A stretch of 64,000 nt of DNA, from NCBI RefSeq assembly GCF_032062245.1, contig NZ_DAMBQF010000002.1, positions 62,001-126,000 on the forward strand. Direction: 5' to 3'. The translations under genes were made by a program, and so were the position numbers. Source of the DNA: Soonwooa sp032062245 (GTDB taxonomy: Bacteria > Bacteroidota > Bacteroidia > Flavobacteriales > Weeksellaceae). Positions 42,167-50,731 of the stretch are shown one piece after another. The notes beneath the pieces were generated by a model that saw only the letters and a list, made by a program, of their open reading frames with translations, did no database searches and was not told the DNA's origin. Position 1 is the first letter of the stretch. The number at the start of each line of letters is the position of its first letter.

Positions 42167-43411
42167 ATGAAAAGCAATAAAAAATCAGCCGCAATTGGCT
42201 TCATTTTTATAACACTACTAATCGATATCACGGGTTGGGGAATTATCATTCCGGTAGTTCCAAAATTGATCCAAGAGCTAATCCACGCTGATGTTAGTGA
42301 AGCTGCACGTTATGGCGGTTGGTTAAGTACGTTATATGCGGTGATGCAGTTTTTATTCGCTGCAGTTTTAGGCGGACTAAGTGACAAATTTGGACGTCGT
42401 CCCATTATTTTAGCATCTTTGCTAGGTTTTGCAATTAACTTTTATATTCAAGCCATTGCTCCCACGATATTTTGGTTATTTATTGGACGTATTTTCTCAG
42501 GAATTACGGGGGCGAGTATCACAACAGCTAGCGCATACATTGCTGATGTGTCTACTGATGAAGACCGTGCCAAAAACTTCGGATTGGTAGGCGCAGCTTT
42601 TGGTTTAGGATTCATTATCGGACCAGTTATTGGTGGGGTTTTAGGACAATACGGCGCGAGAGTTCCATTTTATGCAGCATCAGGATTATGTTTGATTAAT
42701 TTTCTTTACGGCTTGTTTGTCCTTCCAGAAAGTTTACCCAAAGAAAATCGACGTCCATTCGACTGGAAACGTGCGAATCCCATTGGATCGTTAATGGGGT
42801 TAAAACGTCATCCAGAACTTTTAGGGCTTATCGGTGCTTTAGTTTTGGTTTATATTGCAGGTCATGCGATGCAAACCAACTGGACATTTTTTACGATGTA
42901 TAAATTCAACTGGAGCGAAAAGTTAGTCGGCATTTCCTTAGGTGTTTCTGGTGTTATGGCAGCTTTGGTACAAGGCGTTTTGATAAGATATTTGCAACCA
43001 AAACTCGGTAACGAAAGAAGTATTTATTACGGATTGATTTTATATTCTGTCGGGATGTTGCTGTTCGCGTTTGCAAGTGAAAGTTGGATGATGTTCGCCT
43101 TTTTGGTGCCTTATGGACTTGGCGGAATTTGTGGACCAGCTTTGCAATCTGTTATTTCTTCACAGGTACCCAACAGCGAGCAAGGCGAATTGCAAGGCGC
43201 TTTAGCAAGTTTAGTTAGTTTAACATCGATTATTGGACCACCTTTGATGACGAATATTTTCTTTTATTTCACGCATGATAAAGCACCATTCAAATTTGCA
43301 GGCGCACCATTTTTCCTAGGATTTGTATTAATGGGAATTAGCGCATTCGTAGCTTATTATACTTTCGCTCGCAACAAACGTTTGAGAGAAAAGAAGGCGA
43401 TGCAAGAGTAA
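42167..43411 (+). CDS. MFS efflux transporter, TetA/TCR family
   Basis: A 414-residue carrier with 12 hydrophobic helices. The MFS motif A GGLSDKFGRRPIIL (about 68-81) and the TetA-like helix 4 to 5 region GRIFSGITGASITTASAYIADVS and GLVGAAFGLGFIIGPVIGG (motif C, antiporter signature) are clear. The drug-antiport motif suggests efflux, as in tetracycline/proton antiporters, but chromosomal members often have no resistance phenotype. No TetR-type regulator is adjacent. Confidence 0.88.
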   Translation: MKSNKKSAAIGFIFITLLIDITGWGIIIPVVPKLIQELIHADVSEAARYGGWLSTLYAVMQFLFAAVLGGLSDKFGRRPIILASLLGFAINFYIQAIAPTIFWLFIGRIFSGITGASITTASAYIADVSTDEDRAKNFGLVGAAFGLGFIIGPVIGGVLGQYGARVPFYAASGLCLINFLYGLFVLPESLPKENRRPFDWKRANPIGSLMGLKRHPELLGLIGALVLVYIAGHAMQTNWTFFTMYKFNWSEKLVGISLGVSGVMAALVQGVLIRYLQPKLGNERSIYYGLILYSVGMLLFAFASESWMMFAFLVPYGLGGICGPALQSVISSQVPNSEQGELQGALASLVSLTSIIGPPLMTNIFFYFTHDKAPFKFAGAPFFLGFVLMGISAFVAYYTFARNKRLREKKAMQE

Positions 43412-43426
43412 TTTTTTTTTTGATTT

Positions 43427-43510
43427 ACGAATTACGAATTACGAATTACGAATTACGAATTACGAATTAATTTTGCTTAAACCTTAAACTAATAACCAAC
43501 AACCAATTTA
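43427..43510 (+). repeat. Heptad array (ACGAATT)6 upstream of tatA
   Basis: Six perfect ACGAATT units (43427-43468), then in the same register AATTTTG, CTTAAAC, CTTAAAC, TAATAAC, CAACAAC, CAATTTA. The tail resembles the cupin array at 28966-29000 (CGAATTA, TTTGCTTAAACCTTAAAC). Confidence 0.82.
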
Positions 43511-43556
43511 AGAAATATTTAAGCAAAGGTTTTTGGTTGAATTTCAATACATTTTG

Positions 43557-43564
43557 TAAGTTTG
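43557..43564 (+). promoter_or_regulatory. Promoter element of tatA, leaderless spacing
   Basis: TAAGTTTG ends only 4 bp before the tatA ATG at 43569, so the message would begin at or next to the start codon. Confidence 0.5.
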
Positions 43565-43568
43565 CACT

Positions 43569-43898
43569 ATGGAATTAAGTTTTGGTGAAATGCTGATGAT
43601 AGCCTTGGCTATTGTGGTCTTATTTGGTCCTGATAAATTACCCGAGATTGCGCGTGGTTTGGGACAAGGCGTACGCAAAATGCGTGGTGCTGTCGACGAT
43701 ATCAAAACCGAAATAATGAAAGAAGCAGACAATCCTGTTTCCGAAATTAAAAAAGAAATCGACAAGGTTAAACAATCGGTTCAAGATTATAACCCGATGA
43801 ATGATATCAAAAAATCAGTATCTCTAGAGTCCGAAAAACCAGAAACGCCCAAAGTTGATCAACTTAGTGATGAACACGAAGGACCTGTAAGTCGTTAA
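43569..43898 (+). CDS. tatA: Twin-arginine translocase subunit TatA
   Basis: A 109-residue protein with a single membrane helix at the N-terminus (LSFGEMLMIALAIVVLFGP), the FGPDKLPEIARGLGQG hinge and amphipathic helix, and a long charged tail. The layout is TatA/TatB; the Phe-Gly-Pro hinge is shared by both. TatA forms the pore for folded proteins. tatC is not in the neighbourhood. It is followed after 1 bp by a PAP2 phosphatase, so they are co-transcribed. Confidence 0.88.
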   Translation: MELSFGEMLMIALAIVVLFGPDKLPEIARGLGQGVRKMRGAVDDIKTEIMKEADNPVSEIKKEIDKVKQSVQDYNPMNDIKKSVSLESEKPETPKVDQLSDEHEGPVSR

Positions 43899-43899
43899 T

Positions 43900-44463
43900 A
43901 TGCTAGAGCTAATAGACAAAGACCGAGATTTACTCTTATATCTCAACAATCTTGGTGATGCTTCTTATGATCCGTTTTGGTTATTAGTAACTGGCAAATG
44001 GGTTTGGATTCCGCTTTACATTATCTTTTTGTATTTAGTTTTTAAAACTTACAAACCAAAATCTGTAATTTTTATTCTGATTTTCATTGCATTAGGAATT
44101 ACGTTTACGGACCAAATTGCTGGCATTTTCAAATACGGGATTGCGCGTCTTCGTCCTTGTCATGATGAGGCTTTAATTCCAAAAATGAGAATGATAACTT
44201 GCGGAGGACAATATGGTTTTTTCTCGTCACATGCAGCGAATAGCTTTTTTATTGCTAGCTTTTTAAGTCTTCTTATCTCGCACAAATACCGTTGGTTACC
44301 AGTTTGTATTTTTGTGTGGGCAACAATAGTGTCGTACAGCCGAATTTATCTTGGTGTACATTTTCCGATGGATGTTGTTTTTGGTGCTTTGGTAGGTGTT
44401 TTGTCGGGTGGACTCTTTGCCGAAATCACAAAAATCGTCCTCAGAAAACAACAATCAATTTAA
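43900..44463 (+). CDS. PAP2-family phosphatase (undecaprenyl-pyrophosphate phosphatase-like)
   Basis: A 187-residue membrane enzyme with five to six hydrophobic helices and the three PAP2 motifs: KYGIARLRPC (about 79-88), FFSSHAANSF (about 107-116) and SRIYLGVHFPMD (about 146-157). Catalytic histidines are H111 in SSHA and the one in VHFPMD. It probably dephosphorylates lipid pyrophosphate carriers for cell-wall recycling. Located directly after tatA. Confidence 0.9.
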   Translation: MLELIDKDRDLLLYLNNLGDASYDPFWLLVTGKWVWIPLYIIFLYLVFKTYKPKSVIFILIFIALGITFTDQIAGIFKYGIARLRPCHDEALIPKMRMITCGGQYGFFSSHAANSFFIASFLSLLISHKYRWLPVCIFVWATIVSYSRIYLGVHFPMDVVFGALVGVLSGGLFAEITKIVLRKQQSI

Positions 44464-44514
44464 GTTTACACCAATCTTTTCGATTTGTTAAGAATTAAAT
44501 TTAAAAACAAAAAT

Positions 44515-44988
44515 CTAATCGTTGTGATACGGTTTTCCTTGAAGAATTGTTGATGCACGATAGATTTGTTCCACAAAGAAAAGTCGAATCATCTGATGCG
44601 TAAATGTCATTTTTGAAAGTGAAATTTTCTCGTTGGCCATTTGATAAATCTCATCTGAAAAGCCATAAGCGCCACCAACTAAAAAGTGAATCTTTTTAAC
44701 CGAACTTCCCATCCAAAAATCAATTTTTTGAGAAAACTCGCGGCTTGTGAATTGTTTTCCTTTTTCGTCGAGGAGAATAACCAATTCGCCAGCGTCAATA
44801 TGATTTTTAAAAAGTTTGGCTTCCTCTTTTTTGAGAGCGTCAGGTGTTAGGTTTTTGACGTTTTTAACATCAGGAATTTCCACAAGGTTAAAATTCCAAT
44901 GCTTTGGAAGTCTTGGGATATAATAATTGATAAGATTGATAATTTCTTTATCGTCGGTCTTGCCGATGCAGAGCAAATTAATTCGCAT
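44515..44988 (-). CDS. rlmH: 23S rRNA pseudouridine-1915 N3-methyltransferase
   Basis: A 157-residue SPOUT methyltransferase that modifies helix 69 of 23S rRNA. The SAM-binding knot is visible in IHFLVGGAYGF and ISLSKMTFTHQMIRLFFVEQIYRA, and LLDEKGKQFTSREFS lies before it. Length and ends fit the family exactly. Its start is 29 bp from the divergent YihY gene. Confidence 0.95.
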   Translation of the reverse strand: MRINLLCIGKTDDKEIINLINYYIPRLPKHWNFNLVEIPDVKNVKNLTPDALKKEEAKLFKNHIDAGELVILLDEKGKQFTSREFSQKIDFWMGSSVKKIHFLVGGAYGFSDEIYQMANEKISLSKMTFTHQMIRLFFVEQIYRASTILQGKPYHND

Positions 44989-44992
44989 TTAG

Positions 44993-45000
44993 TATCTTTG
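44993..45000 (+). promoter_or_regulatory. Promoter element of the YihY gene
   Basis: TATCTTTG, 17 bp before the ATG at 45018, in the gap shared with rlmH. Confidence 0.5.
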
Positions 45001-45017
45001 TTTTGCAATAAGAATTT

Positions 45018-45980
45018 ATGGATAAAAAATTACCCAAATTTATCACAAAAATTTCAGATTTTCTGGATGGTATTCACATTCCGGGTTTGGGCATTTCTCT
45101 TTTGCAAATGATGAAGGTCTATTTTGCAGGTGTTTTTAGCAAACCTTTGGGCAAACAAGCGGCAAGTATCTCATGGAGTTTTTTCCTCAGTCTCTTCCCG
45201 ATGATCCTTTTTATGTTTTCTCTATTGCCTTATATGCCGCATTACGACAAGCTTCAGTTCTATATTTTTGAAGTTTTGATGGAGAATGTTTTTCCCTCGC
45301 ACATGCAACAAGATGTCAGCGATTATATCCAAAATAATATTGTCCCAAATATGAAAGGTGTCAGCAATTTGACCATTTTGTTGGTATTTGTTTTTGGGAC
45401 CAATGGCGCATTTAGTTTAATCAATGGTTTTAACCACAACACTGAACTAAAACGCGGTTTTATCAAAGAATATGCGTTGGCGATGTTGATTACATTGGCT
45501 TTTATCGCATTGGTTTTGTTTTCGATTTTCGGAATTTATTACAGTGAAGTTGTTCTAAAACTCTTCACACCAGAATATAACATCAGTTGGCTGGTCGACA
45601 ACTTGTCCAAGATTATTGGATTTATCTCATTTCCGTTGTTTTATTTTATTCTTTTGGCGTTGTTCTATTGGGTTGGTTGTCTTAAAATCACGAAATTCTC
45701 AGAAGCTATTCCAGGGGCAATTTTAACAACAATTTTATTTGTTGTTCTAACTTATTTCTTTGCTATTTATGTTGCGAATATAGCACGTTACAACGTTCTT
45801 TATGGCTCGATTGGATCAATTATTTTGGTGATGGTTTGGACCAATCTTAATGTGATGTTGGTGTTACTTGGAAACGAACTGAATCTCGCTATTAAAAAAG
45901 TAAAACTCGAGAATATCATAAATCAAGAAATGATCGTACATGATGATGCCACCGAGTCTTTTTCTGAAAATTTGGATTAA
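45018..45980 (+). CDS. YihY/BrkB-family inner-membrane protein
   Basis: A 320-residue protein with six hydrophobic helices. The stretch AASISWSFFLSLFPMILFMFSLLP and the late GSIGSIILVMVWTNLNVMLVLLGNELN are the YihY/BrkB/UPF0761 hallmarks. Once described as ribonuclease BN, which proved wrong; the true role, perhaps lipid transport, is unsettled. Confidence 0.9.
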   Translation: MDKKLPKFITKISDFLDGIHIPGLGISLLQMMKVYFAGVFSKPLGKQAASISWSFFLSLFPMILFMFSLLPYMPHYDKLQFYIFEVLMENVFPSHMQQDVSDYIQNNIVPNMKGVSNLTILLVFVFGTNGAFSLINGFNHNTELKRGFIKEYALAMLITLAFIALVLFSIFGIYYSEVVLKLFTPEYNISWLVDNLSKIIGFISFPLFYFILLALFYWVGCLKITKFSEAIPGAILTTILFVVLTYFFAIYVANIARYNVLYGSIGSIILVMVWTNLNVMLVLLGNELNLAIKKVKLENIINQEMIVHDDATESFSENLD

Positions 45981-46056
45981 ATTTTATTAATATTTAGTTA
46001 AAGATTTTAAATTATCTTTATAATTAAATGCTTTTATTTTTCCCATTTTGAGTATC

Positions 46057-46578
46057 TTAAACATTGTCTTTTAAACCTATTTCTAAGTCAATTGCTATGA
46101 TTTTTCCGTCAATTTTAGTTTTAATTTTTCGTGTATAAAATTGCGGATATTTATAGTTTAAAAGATATTCTCGATTATCGTTGTAATCGTTATCCATGAA
46201 AACATAGTTTTCATTTTTTTTCTCTTGAAAGTTTTTTGAATTTATAATTTGATTAATTATTTTTTCTTGGTCTTTATTGGATATTTCAATACTGAAATGT
46301 TGAAAATTTCCACCAAGAATATAACTCTCATAATTTTCAATAATCCTAAACTTATCATTTAGTCGAAGATTGAGAGTTTGTAAATCTTTTATAACATTAT
46401 GTTTCCTTTCATCGCTTCTATAAAAATCATCCATAAACGGAAACGCAAACAAAAGAATAAGGATTGTCGACACAATTTTACCAACTGTATATTTTTTAAT
46501 GATAGAAATTACCAGCCAAATTATACAACTTATAATTAAAAAAAATAAAAAGCAAATATATAATTGCTGGGTTGCCAA
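46057..46578 (-). CDS. Hypothetical membrane protein
   Basis: A 173-residue protein. Two hydrophobic helices lie near the N-terminus (about 6-26 and 35-50), followed by a soluble domain rich in Asp, Asn and Lys with strands such as FQHFSIEISNKDQEKIINQI. Not recognised. It precedes nothing obvious; nhaA is upstream on the same strand (46 bp), so it may be the second gene of that transcript. Confidence 0.6.
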   Translation of the reverse strand: MATQQLYICFLFFLIISCIIWLVISIIKKYTVGKIVSTILILLFAFPFMDDFYRSDERKHNVIKDLQTLNLRLNDKFRIIENYESYILGGNFQHFSIEISNKDQEKIINQIINSKNFQEKKNENYVFMDNDYNDNREYLLNYKYPQFYTRKIKTKIDGKIIAIDLEIGLKDNV

Positions 46579-46624
46579 CGCCTATCATTTTTCTTTGTTA
46601 AAATTTAAAAATAACAATTAATAA

Positions 46625-47818
46625 TTATTGAATTACAACTTTTTCTTTTCCAATTTTCTTCTTCCTTTTTGAAACTAAATTTAAAAGTGTATAACCGATA
46701 ACACCTGCTAAAACTGACGCTATCAAAATCGCAAACTTAGCTTCATCTTGTATTTCTGGATTACCTTTGAAGGATAATAGCGCAATGAAAATCGACATTG
46801 TAAAACCGATGCCCGCAAGAAATCCAGCGCCAATCATGTGTAGCCAAGTCGAGTGGTGTGGAAGACTACTGATTTTTGACTTAATAGCGATAAACGAAAA
46901 TAAACCGATGCCAATAACTTTTCCGGCAACCAACCCGAAAATAATCCCGAAACCGAAATTCGTGAACAATCCGTCAACCATCCCAGTTTTGAAAATAATG
47001 TTGGTATTCGCTAAAGCAAAAATCGGCATAATAATAAAGTTAACCGGTGTATGTAGTTGATGCTCCAACTTTTCAAGTGGTGATATTTCTGTTTTAGATT
47101 CGTTGGTAGGAATCGTAAATGCTAAAAGTACACCTGCGATTGTCGCGTGGATGCCCGAATGATGCATAAAATACCACAAGAACATTCCCGGAATAATATA
47201 GAAAACGTGTTTCTTAACTTTAAAATAATTAAGTGCAATAAGGAGTAAAATAATTGCGCTAGAAAGCCCTAAATACAACCAATGAAGCTGATCGGTGTAG
47301 AAAATTGCAATCACCAAAATCGCACCCAAATCATCAACAATCGCCAAGGCAGCAAGGAAAATTTTAACGGCTGGAGGAACTTTTTTGCCCAACATCGAGA
47401 CAATGGCTAAAGAGAAAGCAATGTCCGTCGCCATCGGGATTCCCCAACCTTTCTCGTAGTCTGTACCATAATTAAACAAGTAATAAATAAGCGCTGGAAC
47501 GAGCATTCCGCCAATAGCTGCAAAAATTGGTAAGGATGCACTTTTAAAATTCGACAATTCGCCTTCTACAATTTCACGTTTTATTTCAAGCCCAACCAAA
47601 AGGAAGAAAATCGCCATTAATCCGTCATTAATCCAAATGCTAATAGGATATTTTAAATGGAAAAGATTGGTGCCAATCTCGGTATCTAAAAAGTTTTGGA
47701 AACTTTGTCCGATTGATGAATTTGCTAATAATAGTGAAAAAATGACACAAACAATAAGGATAACGCCAGATGATTGTGAGCTGTGAAAGAACTTTTTAAA
47801 GTAGTCGGTTAACTGCAT
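46625..47818 (-). CDS. nhaA: Sodium/proton antiporter NhaA
   Basis: A 397-residue antiporter with about 12 hydrophobic helices. The ion-binding aspartates are in ATDIAFSLAIVSMLG and AIVDDLGAILVIAIFY, matching E. coli D133, D163 and D164. It exports sodium and holds internal pH. It lies 12 bp downstream of the RelA/SpoT gene on the same strand, so it may be co-transcribed, as often occurs in related genomes. Confidence 0.95.
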   Translation of the reverse strand: MQLTDYFKKFFHSSQSSGVILIVCVIFSLLLANSSIGQSFQNFLDTEIGTNLFHLKYPISIWINDGLMAIFFLLVGLEIKREIVEGELSNFKSASLPIFAAIGGMLVPALIYYLFNYGTDYEKGWGIPMATDIAFSLAIVSMLGKKVPPAVKIFLAALAIVDDLGAILVIAIFYTDQLHWLYLGLSSAIILLLIALNYFKVKKHVFYIIPGMFLWYFMHHSGIHATIAGVLLAFTIPTNESKTEISPLEKLEHQLHTPVNFIIMPIFALANTNIIFKTGMVDGLFTNFGFGIIFGLVAGKVIGIGLFSFIAIKSKISSLPHHSTWLHMIGAGFLAGIGFTMSIFIALLSFKGNPEIQDEAKFAILIASVLAGVIGYTLLNLVSKRKKKIGKEKVVIQ

Positions 47819-47830
47819 GCTGTCTATTTT

Positions 47831-50035
47831 CTACAAGCGCTTCACTTTAGAAACGCCATTAATATTTTTAAGTTTTTTGAAAGTATCTTCTAATTGTTGT
47901 TTGTTTTTAACTTCAAGGTTGATGGTTCCTGTAAAAATACCATCGTTAGAAGCAATTGACATCGATTTCATATCCATACCCATCGAGTTACTAATCACCG
48001 CGGTGATGTCGTTAATCATTCCCATTCTGTCAAGACCTTCGATCTCGATTTGAATTCTGTTTTTGAAACTTTCAGAATTTACCCATTTAGCAATTAGCAC
48101 ACGATAATCGTAGTTTGCGCGTAAGTTAATCGCATTAGGACAATTGTCATTATGGACTTTAATACCTTCGGAAATGGTGATGAATCCAAAGATTTTGTCA
48201 CCCGGAATAACTGTACAACATTTTGCAAAACTGTAGTTTAATTTTTCTTCATCTTTTCCGAAGACAATTAAATCTAAATCTTGCGCTGGTGTGTCATTAT
48301 TTGTAACAACCTTAGTTGTCGGCGATTTTCTGAAACGTTGTAATAAGTTCCCGAATAATGTACGACCTTCCAAATAACGTTTGAGGTCTCCCATATCATA
48401 AGTTCCATCTTGGAAACCTAAGAACAAATCTTGTGAGGTTTTAAGGTTTAAAAACTTTTGAAGTTTATTAATTTCATCGTCGTTAAAGTTAAGTTTTGCA
48501 TGACGCATTTTACGTTGCAAGATTTCTTTACCTTCAGCTGTACGATTATTTTTTTCTGAATTAAGAATGGCTTTAATCTTAGATTTAGCCTTAGATGTTA
48601 CGACAAAATCTAGCCAATCCGATTTTGGTTTTTGATTCTGAGAAGACAAAATATCGACTTGATCGCCGTTTTGCAAAACATAACTAATCGGCACCAATTT
48701 GCCATTAACTTTTGCACCAAGACATCTGGAACCCAAGTCCGAGTGCACCGAAAATGCAAAGTCCAAAGCTGTCGCACCCGTTGGTAAAATCTTGATTTCA
48801 CCTTTTGGTGTAAACACGAAAACTTCTTTAGAATAAAGATTTAATTTAATATTATCAAGAAGCTCGGAAGTGGATAAATCTTGTTGCTGCTCAAGAACTT
48901 CACGGATTTCGGTTACCCAACGGTCAAAGTTTTGGTCGTCGCTATTTTTGTAACCTTCTTTGTAGCGATAATGCGCTGCGACACCTTTCTCGGCGATTTC
49001 GTCCATACGTTCGCTACGGATTTGCACTTCAATCCACTTTTTGTCAGGTCCCATAACAGTTAAATGCAAACTCTCGTAACCAGTCGACCGCGATTGCGAA
49101 ATCCAGTCACGCATACGCGACGGATTGCTACGATAAAGATCTGTAACAATGGAGTAAATTTTCCAAGCTAAGAATTTTTCGTTTTTAGCATCAGATTTAT
49201 AAATAATCCTAATCGCATAATTATCGAACACTTCTTCGAAAGTCACATTCTGCTTCAACATTTTACGATAAATAGAACTAATCGCTTTTGCGCGCCCTTT
49301 TATTGTAAAGTTGAGGCCTTCTTCTTCAAGTTGTTCCGAAACTTCTTTTTTAAACTCTTGGATATATTTATCACGGCTTTCTTTAGCTAATTCTAACTTG
49401 CTCGTAATCTCGTTGTAGACTTCCGGATTGTTGTATTTTAATGATAAATCTTCGAGCTCGGATTTAATATTATAAAGTCCCAAACGATGCGCCATCGGAG
49501 CGTAGATGTACACAGTTTCTGACGCAATTTTTTGTTGCTTGTCAGGACGCATACTTTCTAGTGTACGCATATTGTGAAGACGGTCGGCGATTTTAATCAA
49601 AATCACTCGAAAATCCTCTGATAATGTCAAAAGTAGCTTACGGTAATTCTCAGATTGGATGGAGATATTTTGGTTGTTCATCACCGATATTTTTGTCAAA
49701 CCATTGACAATATCTGCGATTTTATTTCCAAAAATCTTTTTTAAATCTTCATAAGTGTATTCCGAATCTTCGATAACATCATGGAGTAGGGCACAGGCAA
49801 TACTTGTCGCACCTAGCCCAATTTCGTTGGCCACAATTTTTGCCACTTCTATCGGATGATAGATGTAGGGCTCGCCAGTTTTTCGACGTTGATCTTTGTG
49901 CGCATCCAGAGCAATATCAAAAGCTTTACGAATCAATTTGTTTTGATCTTCGTCGAGCGTTCGGTAGGTGTTGGATATCAGATCTTTATAGCGGGCAAGG
50001 ATTTCCTTGTTTTCTTTTTCTAAATCGTAAGCCAT
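47831..50035 (-). CDS. spoT: Bifunctional (p)ppGpp synthetase/hydrolase, RelA/SpoT family
   Basis: A 734-residue alarmone enzyme. The HD hydrolase domain is present with YHPIEVA and ALLHDVIED. The synthetase domain follows (GRAKAISSIYRKM, then STGYESLHLTVMGPD). A TGS domain near 400-460 (VFTPKGEIKILPTGATALDFA) and a C-terminal ACT domain (about 655-734) complete it. All parts look intact, so both synthesis and breakdown are expected. The start MAYDLEKENKE is chosen over an ATG 7 codons upstream. Confidence 0.95.
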   Translation of the reverse strand: MAYDLEKENKEILARYKDLISNTYRTLDEDQNKLIRKAFDIALDAHKDQRRKTGEPYIYHPIEVAKIVANEIGLGATSIACALLHDVIEDSEYTYEDLKKIFGNKIADIVNGLTKISVMNNQNISIQSENYRKLLLTLSEDFRVILIKIADRLHNMRTLESMRPDKQQKIASETVYIYAPMAHRLGLYNIKSELEDLSLKYNNPEVYNEITSKLELAKESRDKYIQEFKKEVSEQLEEEGLNFTIKGRAKAISSIYRKMLKQNVTFEEVFDNYAIRIIYKSDAKNEKFLAWKIYSIVTDLYRSNPSRMRDWISQSRSTGYESLHLTVMGPDKKWIEVQIRSERMDEIAEKGVAAHYRYKEGYKNSDDQNFDRWVTEIREVLEQQQDLSTSELLDNIKLNLYSKEVFVFTPKGEIKILPTGATALDFAFSVHSDLGSRCLGAKVNGKLVPISYVLQNGDQVDILSSQNQKPKSDWLDFVVTSKAKSKIKAILNSEKNNRTAEGKEILQRKMRHAKLNFNDDEINKLQKFLNLKTSQDLFLGFQDGTYDMGDLKRYLEGRTLFGNLLQRFRKSPTTKVVTNNDTPAQDLDLIVFGKDEEKLNYSFAKCCTVIPGDKIFGFITISEGIKVHNDNCPNAINLRANYDYRVLIAKWVNSESFKNRIQIEIEGLDRMGMINDITAVISNSMGMDMKSMSIASNDGIFTGTINLEVKNKQQLEDTFKKLKNINGVSKVKRL

Positions 50036-50128
50036 GATTTGTGTAATGATAATCACGAATTTACGAAAAAATCAAGTTTTATTCAAGTTTTGGAAGTAGA
50101 AAGTTTAGATTAGATCCTAATTAAAAGA

Positions 50129-50665
50129 TTACAAATTTTCATTCACAATTGCGTACAAAATATGATTGTGGTATATATTTCCTTTTCTAGTGTGGGCTTT
50201 CATTTCGCCTTCTTTTTTCATCCCAGATTTTTCTAAAACTTTTCCTGATGCAGGATTAAAATCAAAATGTGTTGCAAAAATTCTTTTCAGTTTTAAATGT
50301 TTAAACCCAAAATCTATAATTTTAATAACAGCTTCTGTTGCAAAACCTTGGTTCCAAAAATTTTCGTCAAGCCAATAACCAAGTTCAGCTTTATTAAAAT
50401 TTTTGTCAATGCCTAAATCGATACCGCCAATTATTTTTTGACTGTCTTTTAACCGAATTGCGAAGATGTATTGATTTTCATTTTTAAAACCATTTTCTGA
50501 AAGACTAAGCCAAAATTTTGCACTATCAATAATATAAGGAAACGGAATGTTAATCGTGTTTTTAGAATAAACTTCGTTGTTCAAAATCTTCGCTATGTTT
50601 TCTAAATCGGCTTCTTTTGGCGCATCAAGAATTAATCGTTCGGTTTCAAGTTTCGGAAAATCCAT
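50129..50665 (-). CDS. GNAT acetyltransferase, RimJ/RimL type
   Basis: A 178-residue acetyltransferase. The opening LETERLILDAPKEADLENI and the middle ELGYWLDENFWNQGFATEAV plus KRIFATHFDFNPASGKVLEKSGMKKEG are typical for the RimJ/RimL branch that acetylates N-termini or antibiotics. The acceptor is unknown. It lies 94 bp upstream of the RelA/SpoT gene and on the same strand. Confidence 0.88.
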   Translation of the reverse strand: MDFPKLETERLILDAPKEADLENIAKILNNEVYSKNTINIPFPYIIDSAKFWLSLSENGFKNENQYIFAIRLKDSQKIIGGIDLGIDKNFNKAELGYWLDENFWNQGFATEAVIKIIDFGFKHLKLKRIFATHFDFNPASGKVLEKSGMKKEGEMKAHTRKGNIYHNHILYAIVNENL

Positions 50666-50700
50666 TTGTCTTTTTGGTTTTAATGAGGTTTAAAAATAAT

Positions 50701-50728
50701 AAAAAACCTGCCGAATTCGACAGGTTTT
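50701..50728 (-). terminator. Terminator after gldG
   Basis: AAAACCTGCCGAATTCGACAGGTTTT folds as an almost perfect palindrome with A/T-runs on both sides. Best read on the minus strand as the end of the gldF-gldG transcript, directly after gldG. Confidence 0.75.
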
Positions 50729-50731
50729 GTA

